Source: a virus. From it: DNA of 23,668 nucleotides. The translations under genes and the position numbers were made by a program. The stretch lies in IMG/VR virus record IMGVR_UViG_3300030105_000865, positions 1-23,668 of that record; one strand, 5' to 3'. A model generated the notes under the pieces. That model was not told the origin of the DNA. It saw only the letters and a list, made by a program, of their open reading frames with translations, and did no database searches. Of the stretch, positions 13,716-20,319 are shown piece by piece (within the stretch, counting starts at the first letter, position 1; each line of letters opens with the position of its first letter).

Positions 13716-15716
13716 ATGAAAAAATTAATCTTCTTTTTATTTTTTTTACCTGTAACAATTTTATCTCAAAGCAGTTGGGTTAATGTAATAGTACAGGCCG
13801 ATAACTACGGAGGAGAAACTAGCTGGGAAATTTACGAAGACAGTACTATTGTAGCTATATCTGGGGCATACGCAAACAACTCGTATAATGAAATATTTGT
13901 TACTCTTCCCCCAGGAGGATATAACTTTGTTATATATGATCAATTTGGTGATGGTATATGTTGTGATTGGGGAGAAGGGTATTTTGGTCTAGTTAACAAC
14001 TGTGGTTTAAATACATTTGTATATGATTTTAACAGTCCTACAGCAACTGTATACTTTGACTTGCTAGCTTGCCCACCACCCGTAATAGGATGTATAGAAG
14101 CAGAAGCTTTAAACTTTAATCCTTGGGCTAATTCTCCTGCTCCTTGTACCTTTCCCCCAGCCGCTTGTGCTAGCGGCCAAACTAACATTATTTCTCTTAT
14201 TACTCCTGATAGCTATCCTAATGAAACGAGCTGGCAGATAACAGTTAACGGAGACACTCTTATATCTGGAGGGTACGAAGGAACTACAGGAGTAACAATA
14301 CCAACTTACACATGTGTTAACGAAGGAGATACTCTTGTAGCTACCATTTATGATACTTACGGAGACGGAATGTGCGGTACTTGTTGGGGAGGAGTAGATG
14401 GATATTTCAATGTGCTAACATTGTGTGGAGATAGTATTTTTACAGTGGGCGGAGAAACTCAGTTTGACACAATTTCTTCTAATCCCTACATAGTACCTGT
14501 ATGTGCACCTGTATCTTTTCAAGGATGCACTACGCCAGGATATGTAGAATACAATCCTTTAGCAGTTACAGATGATGGAAGTTGTAATACACTTGTAACG
14601 TTAGGTTGTACAGACATTACAATGTTTAATTACGATGTCTTGGCAAACACTATGGATGTTCACCCTTCATGTGATTACACCCTTACTATTACAGACGGTG
14701 GAGCAGACGGATGGTTTGGTAGTTGGTTAGGAATGACTCAAGGAGACAGTGTCTACGGTCCTTACTCAATGGGAGTAAATGATGGGTATGAAGAGGATTT
14801 TAATCTAACTCTAAACTCAAACGAAGAGATAAGTGTTTATTTTTTCACGGAGGGTAATGCAGAAACAACAGCTTCACAATGTGGCTTTAGAATTGAAGGC
14901 CCGAACGGAACGGTGCTACAGAGTGGAACAAACCCCTGGACAGATCCTCTTAAAAAATTTCCATATAAATACACTGAAACACCAACGTGTTCTAATTACT
15001 GTGAGGTATTTGTATACGGGTGCATGGATATAGAAGCTCAGAACTACGATGTAGATGCTAACGCCGAAGATAATACTTGTTATTTTGCGGGTTGCACTCA
15101 AGCGGGATATGTAGAATACTACAATCAGGGTTATGTAGCGGACTACGACAATGGGAGTTGTAATGAATTAGCTTTATTTGGATGTATGGATGAGCTAGCC
15201 TTAAATTATGATAGTGAAGCTAACGTAGATACAGGAGACTGCATTGAAGTAGTTGTTGACTGCACGGACCCTAACGCAGTGAATTACAATGAGTTAGCCA
15301 ACTCCCCTAGTAATGAATTATGTTTATACGATGCGGGATGTATAGGTGAACCAGGTACCCCTTATTACTTAAACGACTCATGCTATGCGTGGATAATAAC
15401 AATAGATCCATACTGTTGCGAAGTAGAATGGGACAACGCTTGTATTGATTTATACAGCTATTGTGAGCAGGGATGGCCAACAGGAGTTCCAGAAGCTAAC
15501 AATGGGTTTGATGTGTACCCTAACCCAGTAAGCGACGTATTAAACATACAGACCTCTCAGAACGTCCTTACAGAGGTGTACAATGCTTTTGGTCAAATTG
15601 TAATACCAAGCACTAGAGATAAAAGAATCAACCTTACGCATCTACCTAAAGGCCTCTATGAGGTTGTTGTAAATTATAACGGAAGAATTTTAATTAAAAA
15701 AATAATAAAGTCATGA
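13716..15716 (+). CDS. secreted Cys-rich repeat protein with T9SS type A sorting domain
   Basis: The 666-aa product has a signal peptide (K-K-L-I-F-F-L-F-F-L-P-V-T-I-L-S, then Q18). Two related beta domains follow (about 22-115 and 158-260), each with an E-T-S-W-[EQ]-I start and an I-Y-D-x-[FY]-G-D-G-[IM]-C core; a third related one lies near 320-425. Seven repeats of the G-C-x-D-x-x-A-x-N-Y type lie between 125 and 536. A D-P-Y-C-C ... W-D-N-A-C domain spans about 563-583. The C-terminus (597-666) is a textbook type A T9SS tail (TIGR04183): F-D-V-Y-P-N-P-V-S-D-V-L-N-I, V-Y-N-A-F-G-Q-I-V, L-P-K-G-L-Y-E-V and a final K-K-I-I-K-S. In Bacteroidota such proteins cross the outer membrane by T9SS and are attached to A-LPS by PorU. 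An in-frame TTG at 13677 is not favoured because it would bury the signal peptide. Confidence 0.88.
   Translation: MKKLIFFLFFLPVTILSQSSWVNVIVQADNYGGETSWEIYEDSTIVAISGAYANNSYNEIFVTLPPGGYNFVIYDQFGDGICCDWGEGYFGLVNNCGLNTFVYDFNSPTATVYFDLLACPPPVIGCIEAEALNFNPWANSPAPCTFPPAACASGQTNIISLITPDSYPNETSWQITVNGDTLISGGYEGTTGVTIPTYTCVNEGDTLVATIYDTYGDGMCGTCWGGVDGYFNVLTLCGDSIFTVGGETQFDTISSNPYIVPVCAPVSFQGCTTPGYVEYNPLAVTDDGSCNTLVTLGCTDITMFNYDVLANTMDVHPSCDYTLTITDGGADGWFGSWLGMTQGDSVYGPYSMGVNDGYEEDFNLTLNSNEEISVYFFTEGNAETTASQCGFRIEGPNGTVLQSGTNPWTDPLKKFPYKYTETPTCSNYCEVFVYGCMDIEAQNYDVDANAEDNTCYFAGCTQAGYVEYYNQGYVADYDNGSCNELALFGCMDELALNYDSEANVDTGDCIEVVVDCTDPNAVNYNELANSPSNELCLYDAGCIGEPGTPYYLNDSCYAWIITIDPYCCEVEWDNACIDLYSYCEQGWPTGVPEANNGFDVYPNPVSDVLNIQTSQNVLTEVYNAFGQIVIPSTRDKRINLTHLPKGLYEVVVNYNGRILIKKIIKS
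14088..15323 (+). repeat. seven GCxDxxAxNY-type Cys-rich protein repeats
   Basis: Copies begin near residues 125, 270, 298, 435, 459, 489 and 516 of the T9SS type A cargo, each about 20 residues from a first Cys to a closing Cys. The best match, near 489, reads G-C-M-D-E-L-A-L-N-Y-D-S-E-A-N then a closing Cys. Spacing is irregular because other domains are interleaved. This repeat is familiar from marine Bacteroidota extracellular proteins and probably binds calcium or forms disulfide-stabilised modules. Confidence 0.75.
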
Positions 15717-15913
15717 GTTATTTAACGAATAAAAAGATTAAGAAACGTATTGATAGTCTTTTAGGTAAGAACGCTTCTTACCAAGCGGCTAACGTTTGTG
15801 TTACTAATAGCAAAACTAAGAGACAAGAAATAAATAGGCACTGCAAAGTTAATTTTGTAAACCCTATTAAGGATATAGATAAAAATTTTTACAATCAAAT
15901 AATTTTACAATAA
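15713..15913 (+). CDS. hypothetical small basic protein
   Basis: The 66-aa product begins inside the stop of the T9SS type A cargo (ATGA overlap) and ends two bases before the outer-membrane barrel gene, so it lies in one unit with both. It is basic (N-K-K-I-K-K-R-I-D) with two Cys (near 29 and 44) and no signal peptide or membrane span. I do not recognise a family. Its position suggests it is co-expressed with the two surface proteins, but its role cannot be read from the sequence. Confidence 0.6.
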   Translation: MSYLTNKKIKKRIDSLLGKNASYQAANVCVTNSKTKRQEINRHCKVNFVNPIKDIDKNFYNQIILQ

Positions 15914-15915
15914 CC

Positions 15916-16953
15916 ATGAGGTATTTATTAGTTATATTATTCTCGTTACTTTCATTTAGTGTTAGTAGCCAAACCTTAAAAAAGACTTTTAAGTTTGCAA
16001 CTTTTTATACTGCATTCAGCGGAGGGAATTCTATTTCTGATAATAGCGTATATTCTGTAACTAACTCTTTACAAACGGACATTATAGAGACTCCTTTTGA
16101 TTATTCTTTTACTGCTGGAGTTCGTAAAATAGCTAGGTTTGGATATGAGAACCGAGCTAATGCTTTTTATAACGGAACAGAAAAATCATATAGTGACGCA
16201 GCTACAGTAGGTAAAGTAAAAGGCTTTGAGTTTTTATTTGAAGCTGATTGGAGACGACAACAAGGAGTAAACTTTTTAGATCAAAATCATTTTGTTAGAT
16301 ACGTTGCTAAGGACTGGGTAACTAAAGTGGAATATGTACAGGATGGTTTTGCGGACGTAGAGTATTTTGAAGGATCACAAAGATTACGATTAAGTGTAAA
16401 TGATAGGCTTAGTTTTAATCTTGGCATTGCACAACGAATATCCGAGCCTTATGGCTATGACGCCTTAGAAGAGTGGATGTTATCTAATGGGAATTTACAT
16501 TATACCACTCTTGCTATTCAAGAGGGATACACTGTAGATGTATCTGCTAACGAATATTACAATTCAGAAGGATTTCTTGTTGCTACAAGTGCAGATGTTT
16601 GGGAGCAGGTGGTTGTTCCTGAGGTTATAGATGATTATGTGTTTCGTAAAAGAAGCGAGCTTCCTAGCCAATGGAACCACTCAATAGTAGTAGGATTTGA
16701 CTATTATAAATTTTCTAAAAACTTTTGGATGCACAGCTGGGCGAGTGTAATGCCTTATCACCTAAGGGTTGACAGCGAGTACTCTTACTTTGAAGCAACA
16801 AGCGGGGACCAGTGGATAGATTACTCTGGAGGCCTTATCTTTGGTTGGAGATTAAATAAGAGTCTTGGTGTGTTCTTAGAGGGAAAATACAATAAGTATT
16901 GGAACAGAGAGTGGCACGATTTCTCAGTGGGACTTAACTATGTAATATTATAA
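15916..16953 (+). CDS. putative outer-membrane beta-barrel protein
   Basis: Residues 1-19 form a signal peptide (Y-L-L-V-I-L-F-S-L-L-S-F-S-V-S-S, then Q). The rest (345 aa total) is a run of amphipathic beta strands alternating with polar, Tyr/Trp/Asp-rich turns, for example V-G-F-D-Y-Y-K-F-S, G-L-I-F-G-W-R-L-N and G-V-F-L-E-G-K-Y-N-K-Y-W. It ends F-S-V-G-L-N-Y-V-I-L, resembling the beta-signal read by the BAM machine. This fits an 8 to 14 strand outer-membrane barrel. Phage-encoded outer-membrane barrels are known (for example Lom-like proteins of lambdoid prophages), where they alter adhesion or exclude rival phages; this protein is not obviously related to them. The strand count is by eye, and a virion protein is less likely because of the signal peptide. 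Confidence 0.75.
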   Translation: MRYLLVILFSLLSFSVSSQTLKKTFKFATFYTAFSGGNSISDNSVYSVTNSLQTDIIETPFDYSFTAGVRKIARFGYENRANAFYNGTEKSYSDAATVGKVKGFEFLFEADWRRQQGVNFLDQNHFVRYVAKDWVTKVEYVQDGFADVEYFEGSQRLRLSVNDRLSFNLGIAQRISEPYGYDALEEWMLSNGNLHYTTLAIQEGYTVDVSANEYYNSEGFLVATSADVWEQVVVPEVIDDYVFRKRSELPSQWNHSIVVGFDYYKFSKNFWMHSWASVMPYHLRVDSEYSYFEATSGDQWIDYSGGLIFGWRLNKSLGVFLEGKYNKYWNREWHDFSVGLNYVIL

Positions 16954-16955
16954 AT

Positions 16956-17171
16956 ATGCCAAATATTATTAAAAAGAAAAAGAAAAAGAAAAATACTGTA
17001 AATTACAGTATGCCCTATGAGGGGTCTATAGGGATGTCCGTTAATAGGGAGATAGCAAAAAAAATATGGAGTAGTTCGGCAGACGCAAACGAACAAAAAT
17101 TAGGATATATTTTAACTAGAGATGCCGACGGAAAGTATATAGCAAGAACTAAATTAGAATCAAAAGCATAA
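16956..17171 (+). CDS. hypothetical small protein with Lys-rich start
   Basis: The 71-aa product opens with eight consecutive Lys after M-P-N-I-I-, then a short mixed region with S-M-P-Y-E-G-S-I-G-M-S-V-N-R-E-I-A-K-K-I-W and a C-terminal A-R-T-K-L-E-S-K-A. The poly-Lys stretch is encoded by an AAA/AAG run prone to slippage, but the frame downstream looks genuine. No domain is recognised. It lies two bases after the barrel gene and three before the membrane protein gene, in the same unit. Confidence 0.6.
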   Translation: MPNIIKKKKKKKNTVNYSMPYEGSIGMSVNREIAKKIWSSSADANEQKLGYILTRDADGKYIARTKLESKA

Positions 17172-17174
17172 GAT

Positions 17175-17459
17175 ATGGCGCAACAGATTGGGGAGAAAAC
17201 AGAAGTAACTTTAGACTTAAAGACAATAGGTATGGGAGTTGCTGGTATAGGATCATTAATTGCTATGTGGTTTGCTCTTCAAGCAGACATAACTTTAGCA
17301 AAAGAATTGCCTGTGCCACCAGATCCAGAGATTACACGTATGGAGTTTGACATGAAAGATCAATTGGTTCGTCAAACAATTATGACTACTCAGGACGATG
17401 TTAAGGAGATGAAAGCCGACCTTAAAAATATTGAGGACAAAATAGATGCTTTAAAATAA
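17175..17459 (+). CDS. small membrane protein with C-terminal coiled coil, holin- or spanin-like
   Basis: The 94-aa protein has one strong transmembrane segment (I-G-M-G-V-A-G-I-G-S-L-I-A-M-W-F-A-L, about 18-35). An acidic/Pro linker (P-V-P-P-D-P-E) leads to a charged coiled coil ending D-L-K-N-I-E-D-K-I-D-A-L-K. From memory, the combination with D-Q-L-V-R-Q-T-I-M-T-T-Q recurs in marine phages. One span with a short N-terminus and a cytoplasmic or periplasmic coiled coil could be a holin or i-spanin-like lysis protein, or an anchor for a virion component. No classical cognate is adjacent, since the candidate hydrolase lies 16 kb away at 661, so the lysis role is inference. Confidence 0.65.
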   Translation: MAQQIGEKTEVTLDLKTIGMGVAGIGSLIAMWFALQADITLAKELPVPPDPEITRMEFDMKDQLVRQTIMTTQDDVKEMKADLKNIEDKIDALK

Positions 17460-17465
17460 TAATCC

Positions 17466-17828
17466 ATGAAAACTTTACTCATCACTCTTTCTTTTCTTTT
17501 GTTCACTACAGCAGTATATGTTTCTATACCTGAAGAGATCAATATCCCAGATTCAGGTGTATGTGTTGTAGAATTTAACGCTAGTTTTAATGCTAGCAAT
17601 AGTGTAAGCTGGTTAGATAACCTAAGTGACTGTAAGGGCAGACGTATAGATATAGCGTCAAACCCTGACATGCAAAAAGAACATAAGATCGTTGTGGTCC
17701 CTACTCTTGTTATTTTTAGTGAAGGCGAAGAAGTAGAAAGGTTTCAAGCTAACATTATGATGCAGCTTGAGGCTACACAATCAGAAGTGCAAGATGCGGT
17801 TGACGAAGTTATAATGAGTGCATTCTAA
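17466..17828 (+). CDS. exported thioredoxin-fold protein lacking the CxxC motif
   Basis: The 120-aa protein has an N-terminal hydrophobic signal or anchor segment (T-L-L-I-T-L-S-F-L-L-F-T-T-A-V-Y-V). The remainder follows the thioredoxin plan: strand V-C-V-V-E-F-N-A (32-39), an active-site helix position (40-52), R-I-D-I-A-S-N-P (60-67), the cis-proline strand V-V-V-P-T-L-V-I-F (76-84) with P79, then E-G-E-E-V-E-R-F. The usual W-C-x-x-C is replaced by S-F-N-A-S-N-S, so it cannot act as a dithiol oxidoreductase. Cys33 and Cys56 lie elsewhere. From memory, homologs with E-F-N-A-x-F-N recur in marine phages next to the small basic protein found here downstream. A binding or chaperone role, perhaps like T7's use of thioredoxin as a scaffold, is speculation. 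It overlaps the next gene as TAATG. Confidence 0.75.
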   Translation: MKTLLITLSFLLFTTAVYVSIPEEINIPDSGVCVVEFNASFNASNSVSWLDNLSDCKGRRIDIASNPDMQKEHKIVVVPTLVIFSEGEEVERFQANIMMQLEATQSEVQDAVDEVIMSAF

Positions 17829-18148
17829 TGAAAGCTTGTAAATGCGAACATAAAGAAAAGGAATATAAGAAAGGAGGTAAGACTCCTGCTTGGACACGTA
17901 AAGCAGGGAAGAATCCAAAAGGCGGATTAAACGCAAAAGGTGTAGCTTCTTACAGAAAGGCAAATCCAGGCAGCAAGCTTAAGATGGCTGTAACAGGGAA
18001 AGTTAAAGCGGGGTCTAAGGCTGCAAAGAGACGCAAATCTTTTTGCGCTAGAATGAGTGGGATGAAAGGACCTATGAAAAAACCAAATGGCAAGCCTACA
18101 AGAAAGGCTTTAGCTTTACGTAAATGGCGTTGTAGAAAAAAGAAATAA
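17828..18148 (+). CDS. small basic DUF6321-like marine phage protein
   Basis: The 106-aa product is highly basic. It contains P-A-W-T-R-K-A-G-K-N-P-K-G-G-L-N-A-K-G (about 19-37), A-K-R-R-K-S-F-C-A-R-M (65-75), K-G-P-M-K-K-P-N-G-K-P-T-R-K-A-L-A-L-R (about 79-97) and a final W-R-C-R-K-K-K. I recognise this as a protein family conserved in marine phages and cyanophages; I believe its Pfam name is DUF6321. The N-terminus has a Cys pair (C-K-C, residues 4-6) and a Y-K-K-G-G-K tag. A nucleic-acid-binding or capsid-internal role fits the charge, but no function is established. It is coupled by one-base overlaps to both neighbours. Confidence 0.85.
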   Translation: MKACKCEHKEKEYKKGGKTPAWTRKAGKNPKGGLNAKGVASYRKANPGSKLKMAVTGKVKAGSKAAKRRKSFCARMSGMKGPMKKPNGKPTRKALALRKWRCRKKK

Positions 18149-18495
18149 TGAAAGCAATTAAAAAATATGTAAAGGGTGGAAAAAATTTTTTGGTAGAGAG
18201 TGAAACTTCTACTGATACAAAAAGCAAAAAAAGAAAAAAGGAAGAAAAAACAAAGACTGTTTTTAAAGACGATACTACAGTTACCGATTCTGATACAGGA
18301 GAATCTACTACTAGTAAAACAAAACAAGTAGATAAAGCTAATCCACGTAGAAAGAAATCTAAATTTAGAAAGGTTTTTAAAGTAAGAGATGCTGATGGGA
18401 AGTTATTAGTTAAACAAGTAGATAGAACGAATATATTTGGTAAACCAAAAAGTAGAGTAAGAGTTACTAGAAGAGGGCGTGAAGCTGGTTATTAA
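18148..18495 (+). CDS. small basic protein with N-terminal GG tag
   Basis: This 115-aa protein starts M-K-A-I-K-K-Y-V-K-G-G-K, one of the cleanest copies of the recurrent tag. A Thr/Ser/Asp-rich middle follows Lys-rich K-K-R-K-K-E-E-K, and the tail is Arg-rich (R-V-R-V-T-R-R-G-R). No domain is recognised. It overlaps the DUF6321-like gene by one base. The tag plus a basic, probably disordered body is typical of small packaged phage proteins, but there is no direct evidence for that. Confidence 0.65.
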   Translation: MKAIKKYVKGGKNFLVESETSTDTKSKKRKKEEKTKTVFKDDTTVTDSDTGESTTSKTKQVDKANPRRKKSKFRKVFKVRDADGKLLVKQVDRTNIFGKPKSRVRVTRRGREAGY

Positions 18496-18513
18496 AAAAC
18501 ATATAATAAAAAA

Positions 18514-18705
18514 ATGAAACCTGTTAAAAAAAACACTAAGCTAAAGGTATTTAGCAAGAAGATAGAAGTAGCCCCTCCCAAGGGCTACCATTGGATGGAA
18601 GAAGGCGGTAGATATTTCTTAATGGAAGGCTCTTATGCTCCTCATCCTAAGTCTGTAGAAAAAGCAATGTTCAAACTTTCTAACCATAGCAAGGGTGGAA
18701 AATAA
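18514..18705 (+). CDS. small hypothetical protein with KGGK C-terminus
   Basis: The 63-aa product begins M-K-P-V-K-K-N-T-K and contains P-P-K-G-Y-H-W-M-E-E-G-G-R-Y-F-L-M-E-G (21-39), an aromatic hairpin-like element seen in small marine phage proteins, then a short helix and a final H-S-K-G-G-K. No named family is recalled. It lies 18 A-rich bases after the previous gene and before a TATATTTG box. Confidence 0.65.
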   Translation: MKPVKKNTKLKVFSKKIEVAPPKGYHWMEEGGRYFLMEGSYAPHPKSVEKAMFKLSNHSKGGK

Positions 18706-18722
18706 GACAACGTAATAATACT

Positions 18723-18731
18723 TATATTTGC
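18723..18731 (+). promoter_or_regulatory. Bacteroidota-type -7 box (TATATTTGC)
   Basis: TATATTTGC lies in the 44-base gap before the first tandem structural gene, with the ATG 18 bases downstream. It is identical to the box before the portal gene. The -33 region is not convincing. It would drive the paralog array and perhaps scaffold and capsid. Confidence 0.45.
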
Positions 18732-18749
18732 ATATAAATAATTCTTAAA

Positions 18750-19163
18750 ATGGCTACGATCTCAGCAACAATAAATCTTACTAGTCCAGACATTACTGGT
18801 GACCCTTTAAATTTAAGTAAGACAACTAACTTAAATAAAGCGGGTACTGCTACTGGTTTGGACCAGTTTACAGGCGTTACTACCGTAGTATATGCAACTG
18901 CTAAGACAGCAGAGAAAATTGTAGATGCTGCAGATTACGTTGACACATCCGCTTCTCATAAAGTTTACATTAAAAATTCAGCTACTGGGTCTAGCGATTT
19001 TATTACTGTTGAGCTAGGGGGTAGTAATGTTTTAATGGGTAGACTTTACCCAGGAGATTGGTGTTTCTTCCCGTACGACGGAACTTTAGACGTAGACATA
19101 GATACTAGTGCAGCTAATATGAAGGTTGAATATGCTGTTTTTTCTCAATCAACCGCATCATAA
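18750..19163 (+). CDS. tandem beta-rich structural protein, copy A
   Basis: This 137-aa protein is the first of a paralog array. Its signature is S-P-D-I-T-G-D near 12-18, G-L-D-Q-F-T-G-V-T near 36-44, H-K-V-Y-I-K-N near 70-76, G-R-L-Y-P-G-D-W-C-F-F-P-Y near 97-109, and E-Y-A-V-F-S-Q-S-T-A-S at the end. Low charge, alternating Thr/Val strands and no signal peptide fit a virion decoration or fibre subunit. It is alignable end to end with copy B at 19175. Location just before scaffold and capsid suggests a head-exterior protein. No named family is recalled. Confidence 0.75.
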   Translation: MATISATINLTSPDITGDPLNLSKTTNLNKAGTATGLDQFTGVTTVVYATAKTAEKIVDAADYVDTSASHKVYIKNSATGSSDFITVELGGSNVLMGRLYPGDWCFFPYDGTLDVDIDTSAANMKVEYAVFSQSTAS

Positions 19164-19174
19164 TAATATAGACT

Positions 19175-19585
19175 ATGGCAACTACAACAGCAACATTAAT
19201 CCTTAGTAGCGCAGACGTTACAGGACATAGCTTTAATATGACGCAGACAGCTACCTTAACTAAGGCGGCTTCTTCAACAGGGCTAGACGAGTTTACAGGT
19301 ATTACTAGCAGAAAGTATCCATCAGCGCAAACCGATACGGTTGTTGTGGCGGATAGCATATATGTAGATACTACCGTAGCCCACAAGGTTTATATTAGAA
19401 ATACAAGTACTGGTAATAGCGATTATATCTTAGTGGAGCTTGAAGGTAATGTCATTATTGGAAGACTTTATCCAGGAGATTGGATGTTTATTCCTTATGC
19501 AGGAACGTTAGATATTCAAGTAACTACTATAGCTACAAACGTAAGCATTGAGTACGGGGTATTCTCTCAATCAACTGTATCATAA
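19175..19585 (+). CDS. tandem beta-rich structural protein, copy B
   Basis: The 136-aa product aligns with copy A along its whole length: G-L-D-E-F-T-G-I-T near 36-44, H-K-V-Y-I-R-N-T-S-T-G near 70-80, G-R-L-Y-P-G-D-W-M-F-I-P-Y near 96-108, and E-Y-G-V-F-S-Q-S-T-V-S at the end. The near-identical core with diverged strands between implies a gene duplication followed by surface divergence. Its stop overlaps the start of copy C by one base (TAATG). Probable virion decoration or fibre-like subunit. Confidence 0.75.
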   Translation: MATTTATLILSSADVTGHSFNMTQTATLTKAASSTGLDEFTGITSRKYPSAQTDTVVVADSIYVDTTVAHKVYIRNTSTGNSDYILVELEGNVIIGRLYPGDWMFIPYAGTLDIQVTTIATNVSIEYGVFSQSTVS

Positions 19586-20319
19586 TGGCAAGAACAGCAA
19601 CGACAACGGCAAGCTTTTCTTTATCTAGTGCAAACCTAACCAGTAGCCCTACTAATATCAGTGCGTCTACTACTCTAACAAAAGCAGCCTCTAAGCTTGG
19701 GTTGACCGACACTTCTGGTTTAGGGGTAAAAACAACATTATCGGTTGATCAATATACTTTATTCTATGCAGATCAATACACCGCTGACAAGTCAAGCAAG
19801 GTTTATTTAAGAAACCTTTCTACTATAGCTAGCGAATTCTTTTTAGTTTCAATAGACGACGAACCTTTAGGTAGGCTTTATGCTGGAGATTTTTCATTCT
19901 TCCCATGGTCAGCTACTGATGGGGTTAGACAAGTTATATCTTTAACTTTAGCAGCTACTTGGGCTACAGCAGATACAGTTACTTTTGATGGGCAAACTAT
20001 AACTGGAGCAGCAGCAGCAACTACAGCCGCTTGGGTTGAGCTACTTGCTACTACTAAATATCCTAACTGGACAGCTGCGGAAAATGGTGGCGCTAGTGAT
20101 ACCGTAGTGCTTTTTACAGCTAAGGATAGTAATAATTTAGAAAACTTTCAATTAGGAAGTGCGGAGGTAGCAACTGGGTCAATAGTGGCAACTATAACGG
20201 GCAATGGTACAGCCGTTGTAGCGCAAGTCACAGAGGGCGTAGCAAGTGCAAACGACATTAAAATTACACCAAGTGTAGCAACTTCGATGTCATTAGAACA
20301 CATATTAATAAACGAATAA
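19585..20319 (+). CDS. tandem beta-rich structural protein, copy C, with inserted domain
   Basis: The 244-aa protein shares the array signature in its first half (S-S-K-V-Y-L-R-N-L-S near 71-80, G-R-L-Y-A-G-D-F-S-F-F-P-W near 97-109). Where copies A and B continue directly to their last strands, it carries an extra block of about 100 residues. That block (about 113-218) contains T-W-A-T-A-D-T-V-T-F-D-G-Q-T-I-T-G, a pattern seen in phage fibre and tail domains. The core then resumes with N-D-I-K-I-T-P-S-V-A-T-S-M-S-L-E-H-I. Both ends overlap neighbours by one base. The insert looks like an added surface module on a decoration protein. Confidence 0.75.
   Translation: MARTATTTASFSLSSANLTSSPTNISASTTLTKAASKLGLTDTSGLGVKTTLSVDQYTLFYADQYTADKSSKVYLRNLSTIASEFFLVSIDDEPLGRLYAGDFSFFPWSATDGVRQVISLTLAATWATADTVTFDGQTITGAAAATTAAWVELLATTKYPNWTAAENGGASDTVVLFTAKDSNNLENFQLGSAEVATGSIVATITGNGTAVVAQVTEGVASANDIKITPSVATSMSLEHILINE

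Noticed and set aside
16966-16996. A-rich run with many Lys codons as a possible programmed frameshift site
   Set aside because: It codes for consecutive Lys in a continuous frame and there is no long alternative frame or fused product to explain a shift.
17950-18327. Minus-strand 125-codon frame with many Phe, Leu and Ser, membrane-like
   Set aside because: It is the antisense of two Lys-rich basic genes (AAA/AAG reads as TTT/CTT), one of them a recognised conserved family, so its hydrophobicity is an artefact.
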